From the NCBI RefSeq assembly GCF_003669035.1, contig NZ_CP033070.1, positions 1,736,001 through 1,800,000 of the forward strand: a stretch of DNA of 64,000 nucleotides, written 5' to 3'. Positions 39,054 through 47,730 of this stretch are shown here, in pieces (the stretch's first letter is position 1; each line of letters begins with the position of its first letter). The notes under the pieces were generated by a model. The model was given only the letters and a program-made list of their open reading frames with translations, made no database searches and was not told where the DNA came from. The position numbers and the translations under genes were made by a program. The stretch comes from Chryseobacterium sp. 3008163. Lineage in GTDB: Bacteria; Bacteroidota; Bacteroidia; Flavobacteriales; Weeksellaceae.

Positions 39054-39443
39054 TTAAGAATTAATTATTGAATTTTGAATTTCTGTATATTCTTCTACAG
39101 ATAACTTCAGCCGTTCGTTTTTAAAATTCATATCTTCTACTTTCTGCAAAGGTATCAGATGAATATGAGCATGAGGAACTTCAAGCCCTACTACAGCTAC
39201 TCCAACTCTTACACATGGAACTGCATTTTTCACTTTTTTTGCAACTTCCTGAGCAAATCCCCAAAGGTTTTTGTACTTATCACTCTCAAGGTCAAAAATC
39301 AAATCGACTTCCTTTTTGGGAACGACCAATGTGTGACCTTTCACCAAAGGCATTGCATCTAGAAAAGCAATAAAATCATCATTCTCTGCAATTTTGTAAG
39401 CAGGAATTTCGCCGTTGATGATTTTTGTGAATATTGAACTCAT
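39054..39443 (-). CDS. HIT-family nucleotide hydrolase
   Basis: 129 residues beginning SSIFTKIINGEIPAYKIAE, the standard HIT start. The catalytic histidine triad HAHIHLIPL is near residue 94. The family hydrolyses purine nucleoside phosphoramidates and similar compounds. It starts 40 bases after the greA stop and probably shares its transcript. Confidence 0.94.
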   Translation of the reverse strand: MSSIFTKIINGEIPAYKIAENDDFIAFLDAMPLVKGHTLVVPKKEVDLIFDLESDKYKNLWGFAQEVAKKVKNAVPCVRVGVAVVGLEVPHAHIHLIPLQKVEDMNFKNERLKLSVEEYTEIQNSIINS

Positions 39444-39483
39444 TGTAAAAGTTATAAGTTAAGAGTTAATAATTTGAATTTTC

Positions 39484-39953
39484 CTAAAGTGTAATTTCTA
39501 ATACCTCGAAAGACAATTTATTTCCGTTTGGCAAAATAATTTCGGCAGTTTCGCCAATTACTTTTCCTAATAAACCTTTTGCAATAGGTGTATTGACAGA
39601 GATTTTACCAGACTTCAAATCACTCTCGTTATCCGGAACCAATTTAAAAACCTGCTCTTTTTTGTATCATTATTCATCAATCTCACCGTTGTTAAGATTG
39701 AAACTTTGGAAGTATCAAGCTGAGTTTCGTCAATTACTTTAGAAGTCGTTACAATATCTTTTAGTTTAGAAATTCTCATTTCCAACATTCCTTGTGCTTC
39801 TTTGGCTGCATCATATTCTGCATTTTCAGACAAATCTCCTTTATCTCTTGCTTCTGCAATCTGTTGAGTAATTTTTGGTCTCTCTATTTTTTCCAATTGC
39901 TCAAGCTCGGCTTTCATTTTCTCTAGTCCTTCCTTAGTTACATAGCTCGCCAT
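39484..39953 (-). CDS. greA: Transcription elongation factor GreA (frame broken by one missing base)
   Basis: Rescues backtracked RNA polymerase. The N-terminal coiled coil is clear: YVTKEGLEKMKAELEQLE, and the tip DKGDLSENAEYDAAKEAQG with its acidic residues. The frame breaks at the T6 run 39658-39663 (A6 in coding sense): as given it ends with an unrelated tail. One added A restores EQVFKLVPDNE, then PIAKGLLGKVIGETAEI, the FKBP-like C-terminal domain, and a 156-residue product ending at 39484, the normal length. The gene is divergent from a small lipoprotein gene. Confidence 0.93.
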
Positions 39954-39988
39954 AATTTTTAAAATTTAGTTTTAGTATAAAAAAATAA

Positions 39989-40004
39989 TCCGACATTTGT
40001 CGGA
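39989..40004 (-). promoter_or_regulatory. Hairpin in the greA leader
   Basis: A perfect 6-bp stem (39989-39994 with 39999-40004) with ATTT loop. On the minus strand it is followed by ATTATTTTTTT, then the greA start 36 bases away. It could be a leader terminator/attenuator, or a palindromic operator between the divergent genes. Confidence 0.35.
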
Positions 40005-40062
40005 CAATGTTTTTGCGTGTTAATCGTTATTGTTTTACAAATATATAAAAATTTATCTTCTA

Positions 40063-40521
40063 ATGAAAAAAACTTTCTCAATCATATCATTTTTCATCTT
40101 ACTGACTTTCAGTTTATTAAATGTAAACTCATGCGGTAGCCGTGAAGATACGGTAAGTTGTTTTCCCAACTCTCCCATTAATGTAAATTTGAACTTAAAT
40201 CTTCCTACTTATAACAAGCTCAACTTCGTGGGACAGCCTATTTACATCGATGAACAACAATCCGGAACACGCGGACTTATCATTGTAAGAACACAAGATT
40301 CTCCGGCATCTTTTAAAGTGTATGACCGAAACGCACCTCACCTTTGTCCAGATTCTAATACAACATTAGAAATTAAAGACGACATCAGTATCATCTGCCC
40401 AAAAGATAACGCAACATGGATATTATATTCAGGCCAGCCAACCGCTATCTCTTCAGTTCCTCCAAAGACTTATTTCTGGAATTATGACGCCGGAACCAAA
40501 AACTTAAATATTTACAATTAA
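40063..40521 (+). CDS. Small lipoprotein with a degenerate Rieske-like segment
   Basis: 152 residues from ATG 40063. Lipoprotein signal (FILLTFSLLNVNSC). The segment APHLCPDSNTTL, then ISIICPKDNATW, matches the spacing of Rieske cluster loops (C-x-H ... C-x-x-H), but the usual His residues are missing, so it probably does not hold a 2Fe-2S cluster. I have seen similar lipoproteins in Flavobacteriia beside dtd-type genes but cannot name the family. The dtd start codon follows its stop directly. Confidence 0.75.
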   Translation: MKKTFSIISFFILLTFSLLNVNSCGSREDTVSCFPNSPINVNLNLNLPTYNKLNFVGQPIYIDEQQSGTRGLIIVRTQDSPASFKVYDRNAPHLCPDSNTTLEIKDDISIICPKDNATWILYSGQPTAISSVPPKTYFWNYDAGTKNLNIYN

Positions 40522-40971
40522 ATGAAAGCTGTCATCCAAAGAGTTTCTGAAGCGAGCGTAAAAGTTGACGGTAAAATTGTTGGAGAAATCGAGAAAGGTT
40601 TCATGCTCCTTATCGGCATCGACGAACAAGACGAAAAAACCGACGCCGATTGGTTGATTCAAAAAATCTTAAATCTCAGAATTTTCGGAGATGAAAATGA
40701 AAAACTCAATCTTTCTATAAAAGACATTTCAGGAGAAATTCTCTGCATCAGCCAATTTACATTGATTGCTGACTACAAAAAAGGCAACCGCCCCTCCTTT
40801 ATCAAAGCTGCTAGGCCTGATAAAGCAATTCCTCTATTCGATTATTTCAAAGAAGAAATCGCAAAATCCGGCTTAAAAATCGAAAGCGGAATCTTCGGCG
40901 CAGACATGAAAGTTTCATTAATAAATGATGGTCCGGTTACCATCGTAATGGACTCTATTTCTAAAAACTAA
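40522..40971 (+). CDS. dtd: D-aminoacyl-tRNA deacylase
   Basis: 149 residues, full family length. Starts MKAVIQRVSEASVKVDG, with the signature SQFTLIADYKKGNRPSF and the Gly-cisPro-type motif NDGPVTIVMDS near the C-terminus. It frees tRNAs mischarged with D-amino acids or glycine. It abuts the lipoprotein gene with no gap, so they are cotranscribed. Confidence 0.97.
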   Translation: MKAVIQRVSEASVKVDGKIVGEIEKGFMLLIGIDEQDEKTDADWLIQKILNLRIFGDENEKLNLSIKDISGEILCISQFTLIADYKKGNRPSFIKAARPDKAIPLFDYFKEEIAKSGLKIESGIFGADMKVSLINDGPVTIVMDSISKN

Positions 40972-41000
40972 CTCTACACACACTTTTCAGGTTAAAATCA

Positions 41001-41032
41001 ACACAATAATTCACTAACGAGAATTATTGTGT
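41001..41032 (+). terminator. Stem-loop downstream of dtd
   Basis: A perfect 12-bp inverted repeat (41001-41012 with 41021-41032), 8-base loop, 30 bases beyond the dtd stop. No U-tract follows, so the termination role is uncertain. Confidence 0.45.
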
Positions 41033-41196
41033 GCCACATTTATATCCCACAAATTTGAATAGTAACAAAAGGTAACATTTAGAATAAATCAACGTAAACA
41101 TAATTATGTGAAATTTTCATTAAATAATCAAACTTATTTTTGTTTTATACGTATTTTTTTAGTTAAATTTAACAATCCAAAACTAATACAAAAAAT

Positions 41197-42072
41197 ATGA
41201 AAAAACATTATTTATTACTCTTCCTATTGACAATGGGATGTGGAATCAGTGCACAAGTGGGAATTAATACATCGAATCCCAAAGCAACATTAGATGTTCA
41301 CAAGCGAACAGAATTGACATTTGCAGATGGAATAATACCTCCTAGAATTTCTGGTGATTCATTACAACTTAAAGATGCCGCTTATGGTCTTCCACAAAAC
41401 GGTGCAATTGTTTTTGTAACCAGCCCGGTTACTACAGGATCAATAAAAACACAAGGTGTATCTACCACAGGTTTTTTTGTTTACGATGCGAGCTACACCC
41501 ATCCTGGAAATCAATTAGGCATATGGAACAAAATAGCTACCACTGATACAAGTTTAGCCAGCAGTACGTATGCAGTCAAAGCCGCCGGTAACCTATCCCT
41601 TCTAAGTTTATCATTAAATCTATTAGGTTCTAATGTTAACTATATCCCATTAACCAATACTACCACGACAATCTACAATGTTGAGATACCATCTGCACAA
41701 GTAAACAATAATATATATACTGTACCAACTGATGGTTTATATCAAATTAATTATAGTTTCAGAACCGGACAGGGTGTTTCAGCTGAATTATTATCAGGTG
41801 CACGCCCAGGATTAATCATTACAAAAACAACGGGAGGTACTACTACAGCACTTGATTACAGATATTTTGGCGGTGTTAATTTGTTAGATTTATCTGGACT
41901 TTTGGGACTCTCTCTTGTCGTTGCGAATGTCACTTTAACCCAAGGACAAATAAGTCACATTTACAATTTGAAAGCTGGCGATATTTTAAGGTTTGGAATT
42001 GTACAAGGAGGCCTTAATTTGGGATTGATAACAGACAAATCAGCAGAATTATCTATTTATAAAATAAGATAA
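41197..42072 (+). CDS. Exported C1q-like surface protein
   Basis: 291 residues with a signal peptide (LLTMGCGISAQ, about residue 20). The start VGINTSNPKATLDVHK is common to many Chryseobacterium exported proteins with a GINT-P-ATLDV motif. The C-terminal half reads IYTVPTDGLYQINYSFRTG and LTQGQISHIYNLKAGDILRFG, resembling a C1q/TNF-like beta-sandwich. The role is unknown. It stands alone, with a strong terminator after it. Confidence 0.75.
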   Translation: MKKHYLLLFLLTMGCGISAQVGINTSNPKATLDVHKRTELTFADGIIPPRISGDSLQLKDAAYGLPQNGAIVFVTSPVTTGSIKTQGVSTTGFFVYDASYTHPGNQLGIWNKIATTDTSLASSTYAVKAAGNLSLLSLSLNLLGSNVNYIPLTNTTTTIYNVEIPSAQVNNNIYTVPTDGLYQINYSFRTGQGVSAELLSGARPGLIITKTTGGTTTALDYRYFGGVNLLDLSGLLGLSLVVANVTLTQGQISHIYNLKAGDILRFGIVQGGLNLGLITDKSAELSIYKIR

Positions 42073-42085
42073 AAACATTTACTTA

Positions 42086-42127
42086 AAATAACTACGGCTT
42101 TCTCAGATGAGAAAGCCGTAGTTATTT
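42086..42127. terminator. Bidirectional terminator between convergent genes
   Basis: A perfect 19-bp stem (42086-42104 with 42109-42127), 4-base loop, with A- and T-rich flanks. It lies between the rightward gene ending 42072 and the leftward gene ending 42143. Confidence 0.88.
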
Positions 42128-42142
42128 ATTATGTTATTAGAA

Positions 42143-42658
42143 TTACCTCACCGGCACACTACTAAAATTCAATGCCACTTTCAGATTCATATCAGAAGAT
42201 GTTTGATTTTTTAGTTCGTAGACTGTTCTTACTGTAACTCCGGTGCTTTTTACAACCTCATCTAAAAATCCTGTCTCGTTGTTTAAGTCTAAATTTAAAC
42301 TTGATGAATTTGAAGATATATCAGATCTTGAAGCCACTAATCTTTCATTAGTCCCGGTAGATGAAATGTAAACCTTTACTGATTTTAAAGCACTCAGATT
42401 ACCACCCACCGGAGAAACCACTGATATTTTAGCATCAGAAATTCTAACATCTTTGATCTGTGCATTATTGTTTCCGCCAAACCAAGTCTGAACATTAGTT
42501 GCTGTTGCTGTTGACGAGACTTCTTTGTTTGCAGGAACTCCCGTAGAAACTAAAACATTTGCCGTATAAGGAAATGTATTCTGAATAACCGACTGCACGG
42601 TTCCGCAACTTACCAAAGCTGTTGAAACAATGATTGCTGCTGAAAATATGTTTTTCAT
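42143..42658 (-). CDS. Small lipoprotein of unknown function
   Basis: 171 residues. Lipoprotein signal (IIVSTALVSCGTVQSV, Cys at 18). The mature part is Ser/Thr/Asn-rich and beta-type (SVKVYISSTGTNERLVASR is one strand pair). No recognised family. Single gene between a terminator and the next leftward lipoprotein. Confidence 0.75.
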   Translation of the reverse strand: MKNIFSAAIIVSTALVSCGTVQSVIQNTFPYTANVLVSTGVPANKEVSSTATATNVQTWFGGNNNAQIKDVRISDAKISVVSPVGGNLSALKSVKVYISSTGTNERLVASRSDISSNSSSLNLDLNNETGFLDEVVKSTGVTVRTVYELKNQTSSDMNLKVALNFSSVPVR

Positions 42659-42777
42659 AAATAGATATTTATTTTAAGGTATCATGTTACCATCATTTGT
42701 ATAAATACAATTTTGAAACTGATGACTTCATAACAATTAAATTTTAGAAGTTTTGATTTGCAGAAATTATACCAAAT

Positions 42778-43302
42778 CTATTCTACGTTCACAGAAAAAC
42801 TGCCTGTGGTTTTACCGTCTGCCATATTATTTTTCCCGATAATCAACCACAACTCGCCAGATGATGGAACATTATAGGTAATTTCTCTCATAAAAGGTCC
42901 ATCCATTTTGCCGTCAGGAAGTTTGATTTGATTAAATCTGATATTAAAATCCTGCTGTTTTGTGGTAATCTTTGCTGTAATTTTAGACTTAGTGAAATTA
43001 GCAATCTTCAAAATCAACTTATCATGTTTGTCCGTAAATTCTTCATGGATTTTAAAAGAACTGCTTCCGTCTTTCGTTATGATGATTACTTTATCTTTTT
43101 CTTCTCTTATCAATTCTTTATTGACAGAATCTTTTTTGATTAAAGAATCACTTTTAGGCATATTTGCAGAATCTAACCTCGACTGAGGAGTTGGTAACTC
43201 ATTGACAACCAAAGAATCTTTTTGTGCCATATCCGATACCACCGCTTCCTTTTTGCATGATAAAATCATTAAAGGAATAATTAATAAGATTGATTTTTTC
43301 AT
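42778..43302 (-). CDS. Lipoprotein of unknown function
   Basis: 174 residues. Lipoprotein signal MKKSILLIIPLMILSCKK, Cys at 16. A charged linker rich in Lys, Asp and Ser (about 25-75) is followed by a compact beta-rich domain (KIHEEFTDKHDKLILKI onward) that could be a small binding fold. It starts 41 bases after the stop of the DUF4153-type membrane protein and may be cotranscribed. Function unknown. Confidence 0.75.
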   Translation of the reverse strand: MKKSILLIIPLMILSCKKEAVVSDMAQKDSLVVNELPTPQSRLDSANMPKSDSLIKKDSVNKELIREEKDKVIIITKDGSSSFKIHEEFTDKHDKLILKIANFTKSKITAKITTKQQDFNIRFNQIKLPDGKMDGPFMREITYNVPSSGELWLIIGKNNMADGKTTGSFSVNVE

Positions 43303-43343
43303 TTGAAGATTTTTTACGAAGAAACAAATCTATTTCAATTACC

Positions 43344-44717
43344 TTATTCACGAATGGTTTCATAGTAAAGGATTTTCGAAAGAAATGTCTCTGATTTTTC
43401 AGTTTTAACTTTTTCTAAAATCTCTTTTTTCAACGGTGTGTTTTGTTTTTCTTCAGCATATTTCAACAAATATTTTTCACTGAAATTGATGGATTGCAAA
43501 TGATAATTAATGGCAAAATCATCTCTCTTCATATTTTGAGAAGTAATCAATCCGCCCCAATTGATGTAACTACAAGCTAAAATTGTTCCATAAAAATACC
43601 AGATCATGGCATTGAAAAGAAAGACATTCTTTTTTCTCATCTGAATTTTGACAAAGGTCATTACGAGACCAATTAATGATAAAATAAGAAAAGCATAAAC
43701 ACCCAAACGCTTGTAAGTAAAACCGTAATTGATGATGTATTCTGTATTTTTAAGCATTGCAGAAATAACTAAAACAGCATTCAAAACAATCCAAATTTTG
43801 ACTAAAATTTTCATTAAGCCTGCCTTAGAATCAAAGTTGAAATTTGATTTAAAATAAAACATAATCACCAAAATTGCCATTACAATAGACATGATTACTG
43901 CACCTACTCTCTCATGTGTTTCTTCAGACAATTGATTAGGCGTTTTTACAGCTTCATAAAATTGCTCGTAGTTGAAAGTAATAATAAAAAAGACCAACAA
44001 AATATTTAAACAAAAAAATGAGATCACACCGCTCATTCTTTCAGAATTTAAATCTAAAAAAGAATATGTTGCTTTTTGAATTTTATCTTTAGCTTCAAAT
44101 TCGTTTGCCAGAACATGGTTTTGTTTGTAAATCAATTTCTCCACAGAATAATTCCAATAATTGAAAGCTATAAAAAAACCTAAAATGGAAATACATAGCA
44201 ATTGCCAAAGATCTATATCTAATTCATAATCTGTAAAAATGCTTGCAAAATGATCGCTTCCCGCAGAGTAAATTCCAAAGAAAATCGAAATAAAAATAAG
44301 CGGAATTAAAACAAATGCTAAAACTTTCTGCCAAAGACCTGAAGCATTCCGTTTCGGAAGCCATTTATCTAAATTGAAAACTCTACAGATAAAAGTAAAG
44401 CAATTGACTACAAAAACCGGGATCAGTAAAAGAATTTTCATCCTCTTGTTTTGTGAACGGTAAGAAAGAAGCAAAAGTGAACTTACCACCGCCAAAAATG
44501 AAGCAAAATCTCCGTACCACGCAAAAGCAATACCCGAAAAAATGCTGGTTACCAAAAGAATCATAAAGGTTCTCGTCCTATTTTTCTCAGGAGTTTTAAA
44601 AACAGTGAGTACAGAATATACAATCGCTAAAATCCCGAGGTTGAGACCGATATTTTCGTTGTAAAAAAGCGTTACAAAGATGGCGGTTGTAAGAAATATA
44701 TAATGATGTGTTTTCAT
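43344..44717 (-). CDS. Polytopic membrane protein, DUF4153/DUF4173-like
   Basis: 457 residues with about 11-12 membrane helices spread over the full length. Typical segments are ERMSGVISFFCLNILLVFF and TYKRLGVYAFLILSLIGL, which I associate with the DUF4153/DUF4173 family; I am moderately sure of this name. No catalytic motif. It lies in a leftward group with the Coq4-like gene and the phosphoesterase, 41 bases downstream of the former. Confidence 0.75.
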   Translation of the reverse strand: MKTHHYIFLTTAIFVTLFYNENIGLNLGILAIVYSVLTVFKTPEKNRTRTFMILLVTSIFSGIAFAWYGDFASFLAVVSSLLLLSYRSQNKRMKILLLIPVFVVNCFTFICRVFNLDKWLPKRNASGLWQKVLAFVLIPLIFISIFFGIYSAGSDHFASIFTDYELDIDLWQLLCISILGFFIAFNYWNYSVEKLIYKQNHVLANEFEAKDKIQKATYSFLDLNSERMSGVISFFCLNILLVFFIITFNYEQFYEAVKTPNQLSEETHERVGAVIMSIVMAILVIMFYFKSNFNFDSKAGLMKILVKIWIVLNAVLVISAMLKNTEYIINYGFTYKRLGVYAFLILSLIGLVMTFVKIQMRKKNVFLFNAMIWYFYGTILACSYINWGGLITSQNMKRDDFAINYHLQSINFSEKYLLKYAEEKQNTPLKKEILEKVKTEKSETFLSKILYYETIRE

Positions 44718-44758
44718 GAGGAATTTTTTTGAGGTTAAGGATAAAGTTGAGGCTTAGG

Positions 44759-45244
44759 TTAATATAAAACCGGAGTTTCTTTTTGGCGGATGAAGTCTTT
44801 GAGATTATCGAAATTTTGCCAAAGAAGTTCTTCAAAATCCCAATGATGAAAAGCTTTCATGTTTTGTCCTTTACGGAAAGCCTTTAAATAAATTTTAAGA
44901 TACTCCGGGAAAACAATGGTTCCTAAAGCAAGAACTCCCAAAAGATAGGCACTACGTTTTCCGTTGCCGAAAAGCAAGTACTGCATCGCAATTTCATCCT
45001 GAACGTTGGTACTGCAATCGGTAATTAAATGATAGACGTCGTGGTTTTCCATTTTGGGAATCATTCTGAAACCGTGATTGTGGTAAAATTCACCTAACGT
45101 TCTACCCAATGAATCTTCATTGAAGCTCAACAGTTGTTTTTCGTTGAACTGCCACTGTCTTTTTTTCTTTTTAAAATATTTCCTGTACTGTCTTTGTGAA
45201 TTCTCGTACATGAAAACGATAAAGCGGATGCGTAGTTTTTTCAT
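44759..45244 (-). CDS. Coq4-like protein
   Basis: 161 residues, soluble. ENHDVYHLITDCSTNVQDE fits the Coq4 zinc-binding pattern HDxxH...(G)...E, though the middle Gly of the pattern is replaced. Other Coq4-like features are the LGRTLGEFYHNHGF segment and the mostly helical composition. Coq4 organises quinone synthesis in eukaryotes. Flavobacteria use menaquinone, so the role here is open. It is separated by 18 bases from the small membrane protein upstream and is likely in one operon with it. Confidence 0.75.
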   Translation of the reverse strand: MKKLRIRFIVFMYENSQRQYRKYFKKKKRQWQFNEKQLLSFNEDSLGRTLGEFYHNHGFRMIPKMENHDVYHLITDCSTNVQDEIAMQYLLFGNGKRSAYLLGVLALGTIVFPEYLKIYLKAFRKGQNMKAFHHWDFEELLWQNFDNLKDFIRQKETPVLY

Positions 45245-45262
45245 AGTTATGTATTTTTAGAT

Positions 45263-45556
45263 TTAATTCAGATTCAATCCGATCACTGCATATAGTATGG
45301 CTATTGGAATATTTATAGATATATAACCAATTGCACTTAAGCAATATTTTAACTGTTCTTTTTCAAACAGACCGTAGACAAAAAGAATAATAACAATTAA
45401 AAGATTGATGAGCGTGCCGTAAATCAAAAGTAAAAATCCCAAAATTGCAAAACTGTCAAATTTTGTCAGCAGATATCCGAACAAACTGATGTTTCCCAAT
45501 ATTAGAAATAGAGCAAACACACATTTTCCAAAATAAATAAAAGATTGATTTTTCAT
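45263..45556 (-). CDS. Small three-helix membrane protein
   Basis: 97 residues with three hydrophobic helices (FALFLILGNISLFGYLL, AILGFLLLIYGTLINLLIVIIL, ISINIPIAILYAVIG). No recognised family. It starts 11 bases after the phosphoesterase stop and precedes the Coq4-like gene, so all three seem cotranscribed. Confidence 0.7.
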   Translation of the reverse strand: MKNQSFIYFGKCVFALFLILGNISLFGYLLTKFDSFAILGFLLLIYGTLINLLIVIILFVYGLFEKEQLKYCLSAIGYISINIPIAILYAVIGLNLN

Positions 45557-45567
45557 TATAATTTTTT

Positions 45568-46407
45568 TTAAGCTTGAGTTAAAGTGAAAACAGTAATTTC
45601 AGGACGCACCATAAACCTTACCTGAAATGAATGACCGATAGCACGATTGATATAAATCTTTCTTCCATCTTTCAAATCAATTTCTCCGGAGACATATTTT
45701 TTATTTTCCACCGGAAGAATTGGCGTAATCATACCTGGAATTCTACATTGTCCGCCGTGAGTATGACCGCTTAAAATCCAGCCTTGGTAACCGTTCCAGA
45801 CATCTTTGTCGCAGACATCGGGATTATGACAAAGCACGAGATTCGCTTTTTCGGAATTGTAATCTTTCATCACTTTCATCGGATCGAAATTGGGTGACCA
45901 TAAATCATCGAAGCCGATAATGTTTAAACCGTGAGATTCTACTTGCTCGTTATTCAACATGGTAACGCCATTGTTTTGAAGAATACGGCAAATCTCTTTT
46001 GAAGAACCGAGATCCTTCCAGGTTTTTCCGTAATCGTGATTACCAAGAATCCCGAAAGTTCCCAACTTACCATAAATTGCTTTTGACATAACTTTTTTCA
46101 AACTTTCATGATCTTCTGGGGTTCCGTGATTTACGTAATCTCCGGTGTAGACAACAAAATCAGGACTGTAATTTTGGGCTTTTTGAAAAGATTCAATCAA
46201 AAAATTCCAATCGAAACGGTCTCCGACATGTAGATCTGAAATCTGCATTAATATTTTCCCTTCAAGATGTTCAGGTAAATTTTTGATGGGAAGTTTTCTT
46301 TCAACAAATTCTACCCAAAATGGTTCGATCTGCCATGAATATAGAAAAGGCAAAGCTCCGACTGCAGAAAGCTGCATGAGTCTTTTTAGAAAATGTTTTC
46401 TGGTCAT
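45568..46407 (-). CDS. Membrane-anchored metallophosphoesterase
   Basis: 279 residues. A short N-terminal hydrophobic anchor or signal (LMQLSAVGALPFLYSW) after Arg/Lys residues, then the calcineurin-like motifs in order: SDLHVGD, GDYVNHG, GNHDYG, CHNPD and GHTHGGQ. This order fits the YaeI-like phosphodiesterases that act on lipid or other phosphoester substrates outside the cytoplasm. The exact substrate is unknown. Confidence 0.92.
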   Translation of the reverse strand: MTRKHFLKRLMQLSAVGALPFLYSWQIEPFWVEFVERKLPIKNLPEHLEGKILMQISDLHVGDRFDWNFLIESFQKAQNYSPDFVVYTGDYVNHGTPEDHESLKKVMSKAIYGKLGTFGILGNHDYGKTWKDLGSSKEICRILQNNGVTMLNNEQVESHGLNIIGFDDLWSPNFDPMKVMKDYNSEKANLVLCHNPDVCDKDVWNGYQGWILSGHTHGGQCRIPGMITPILPVENKKYVSGEIDLKDGRKIYINRAIGHSFQVRFMVRPEITVFTLTQA

Positions 46408-46442
46408 GATGTAAGGTTGATGTGATTATTTTGCATTAAACT

Positions 46443-46504
46443 CTCGCAGATTCTACAGATTTCAATCGGATGAAAAATCTGCGGAATCAGCTCAATCTGT
46501 GAGA
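46443..46504. repeat. Dispersed short repeat, copy 1
   Basis: Contains ATCTGCGGAATCAGCT (46477-46492) and, to its left, CTCGCAGATTCTACAGATT. The 28-base part 46477-46504 matches the reverse complement of 50072-50099 at 24 of 28 positions. Lies between two leftward genes. Confidence 0.7.
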
Positions 46505-46537
46505 AAATTTTCATTTTTGATTATTTGGAAAAGCACA

Positions 46538-46828
46538 TTAGCTTCCTGCGAACGGAGTTCCGAAAAGACCAACTGCTAATTCCATCCAAACTAAAATAAG
46601 AATCACAACAATTAAGAGACTGATTAAGATTTTGTAATTGTTGTTTTTAACAATCGCTCTCTCCAAGCTGATTAAACCAGCCGTTCCGAAAAGTAGAATT
46701 GCAGCCAGGATAAAATCAAATCTTGACCAGTTCCAACCTTCTACAAAAAGGTTTCCTAAAAATGCTGCTACCATCAATAGAGCCGGTACCGCAAAAATTG
46801 CCAGAGTTGTTTGTTTTTTTGTTAACAT
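46538..46828 (-). CDS. Small membrane protein with three helices
   Basis: 96 residues with three hydrophobic segments (TLAIFAVPALLMVAAFLGNLF, FILAAILLFGTAGLISL, ILISLLIVVILILVWMEL). No signal peptide beyond the first helix. Unknown family, but the pattern is common next to small winged-helix regulators in this group. It is the last gene of the leftward run starting at 48344, 66 bases after the regulator gene. Confidence 0.7.
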   Translation of the reverse strand: MLTKKQTTLAIFAVPALLMVAAFLGNLFVEGWNWSRFDFILAAILLFGTAGLISLERAIVKNNNYKILISLLIVVILILVWMELAVGLFGTPFAGS

Positions 46829-46894
46829 TTTAATTAATTTTAATTCTATAAAGTACTTTGTATTTCAAAGTTAATTTTCAAAAAAATATAGAAT

Positions 46895-47185
46895 TTATCT
46901 GCCTATTAATTTTTCTAAGGCATCTAAATGTTCGGTAAAAGCAATTCTCCCGTTTTGAGTTACACGGTATGAAGTTTTTGGCTTTTTACCGACAAATTCT
47001 TTTTTAACTTCAATGTAATTGGCTTTTTCTAACGCATTGCTGTGACTTGCCATATTTCCGTCTGTGATTTCCAGCAAACTTTTCATTTCAGAAAAATCAA
47101 CCCAGTCGTTGACCATCAGAACGGACATGATGCCCAATCTTACACGGCTTTCGAATTCTTTGTTGAGTTGACTGATATTGTACAT
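46895..47185 (-). CDS. Small winged-helix transcriptional regulator
   Basis: 96 residues, all one winged-helix domain. RVRLGIMSVLMVNDWVDFSE and LEITDGNMASHSNALEKANY form the recognition region, and the wing is KKEFVGKKPKTSYRVTQNGR. It matches the HTH_34/MarR-like single-domain regulators (ArsR-like size). It starts 2 bases after the stop of the 180-residue membrane protein, in one operon with two or three membrane proteins. It probably regulates that operon. Confidence 0.88.
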   Translation of the reverse strand: MYNISQLNKEFESRVRLGIMSVLMVNDWVDFSEMKSLLEITDGNMASHSNALEKANYIEVKKEFVGKKPKTSYRVTQNGRIAFTEHLDALEKLIGR

Positions 47186-47187
47186 TA

Positions 47188-47730
47188 TTAAAATTTGCTA
47201 AAAATTCCTTCTTCTTTCTTCTTGAAAAATACGTTTCCAAATTTTTTCGACTTAAAAACGTAATAAAAATCCCATTTAGTCCTTACTAATAACGGTTCAC
47301 TTTCTACTACTTGATGCTCAGGTTCGATGTGAGTAATTTTTAAATGTGGGCTAGCATAACCTTCAACAAATTCTACACCTCCTTTATGCTTGCTTTTAAT
47401 CTTTTGATTGTCATAGTATTCAAAGAAAACGAACTCTTCATCTTTATTTATTTCAAAACTAAAATGTCGAAATTGCCAATCAGCATCATTTCCTTTAAAC
47501 ATATCCTTATCTATTTCATATTTTCCATAAATATCTTCTTTATCTACAGTAGTTGAACTATTAATAAAACTCACTACAAACAAAGTCAAATATGATAAAC
47601 TAAAAAACAGCCAATATCCAATAAATAATTTTTTAAAAATTTTATTTTTAGTTCTGTCATATAATAACAGGAAAATGAGAGAAATTCCAAGTATTATAAT
47701 AAAAAACATGAACCAAATTAACATCATCAC
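47188..47730 (-). CDS. Membrane protein with two helices and a C-terminal soluble domain
   Basis: 180 residues. Two membrane helices (MFFIIILGISLIFLLLY, LFIGYWLFFSLSYLTLFVVSF), then about 110 charged residues outside (DKEDIYGKYEIDKDMFKGN is the start). Unknown family. Its start overlaps the stop of the preceding gene by 4 bases (ATGA), so the two are translationally coupled. Confidence 0.75.
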   Translation of the reverse strand: MMMLIWFMFFIIILGISLIFLLLYDRTKNKIFKKLFIGYWLFFSLSYLTLFVVSFINSSTTVDKEDIYGKYEIDKDMFKGNDADWQFRHFSFEINKDEEFVFFEYYDNQKIKSKHKGGVEFVEGYASPHLKITHIEPEHQVVESEPLLVRTKWDFYYVFKSKKFGNVFFKKKEEGIFSKF

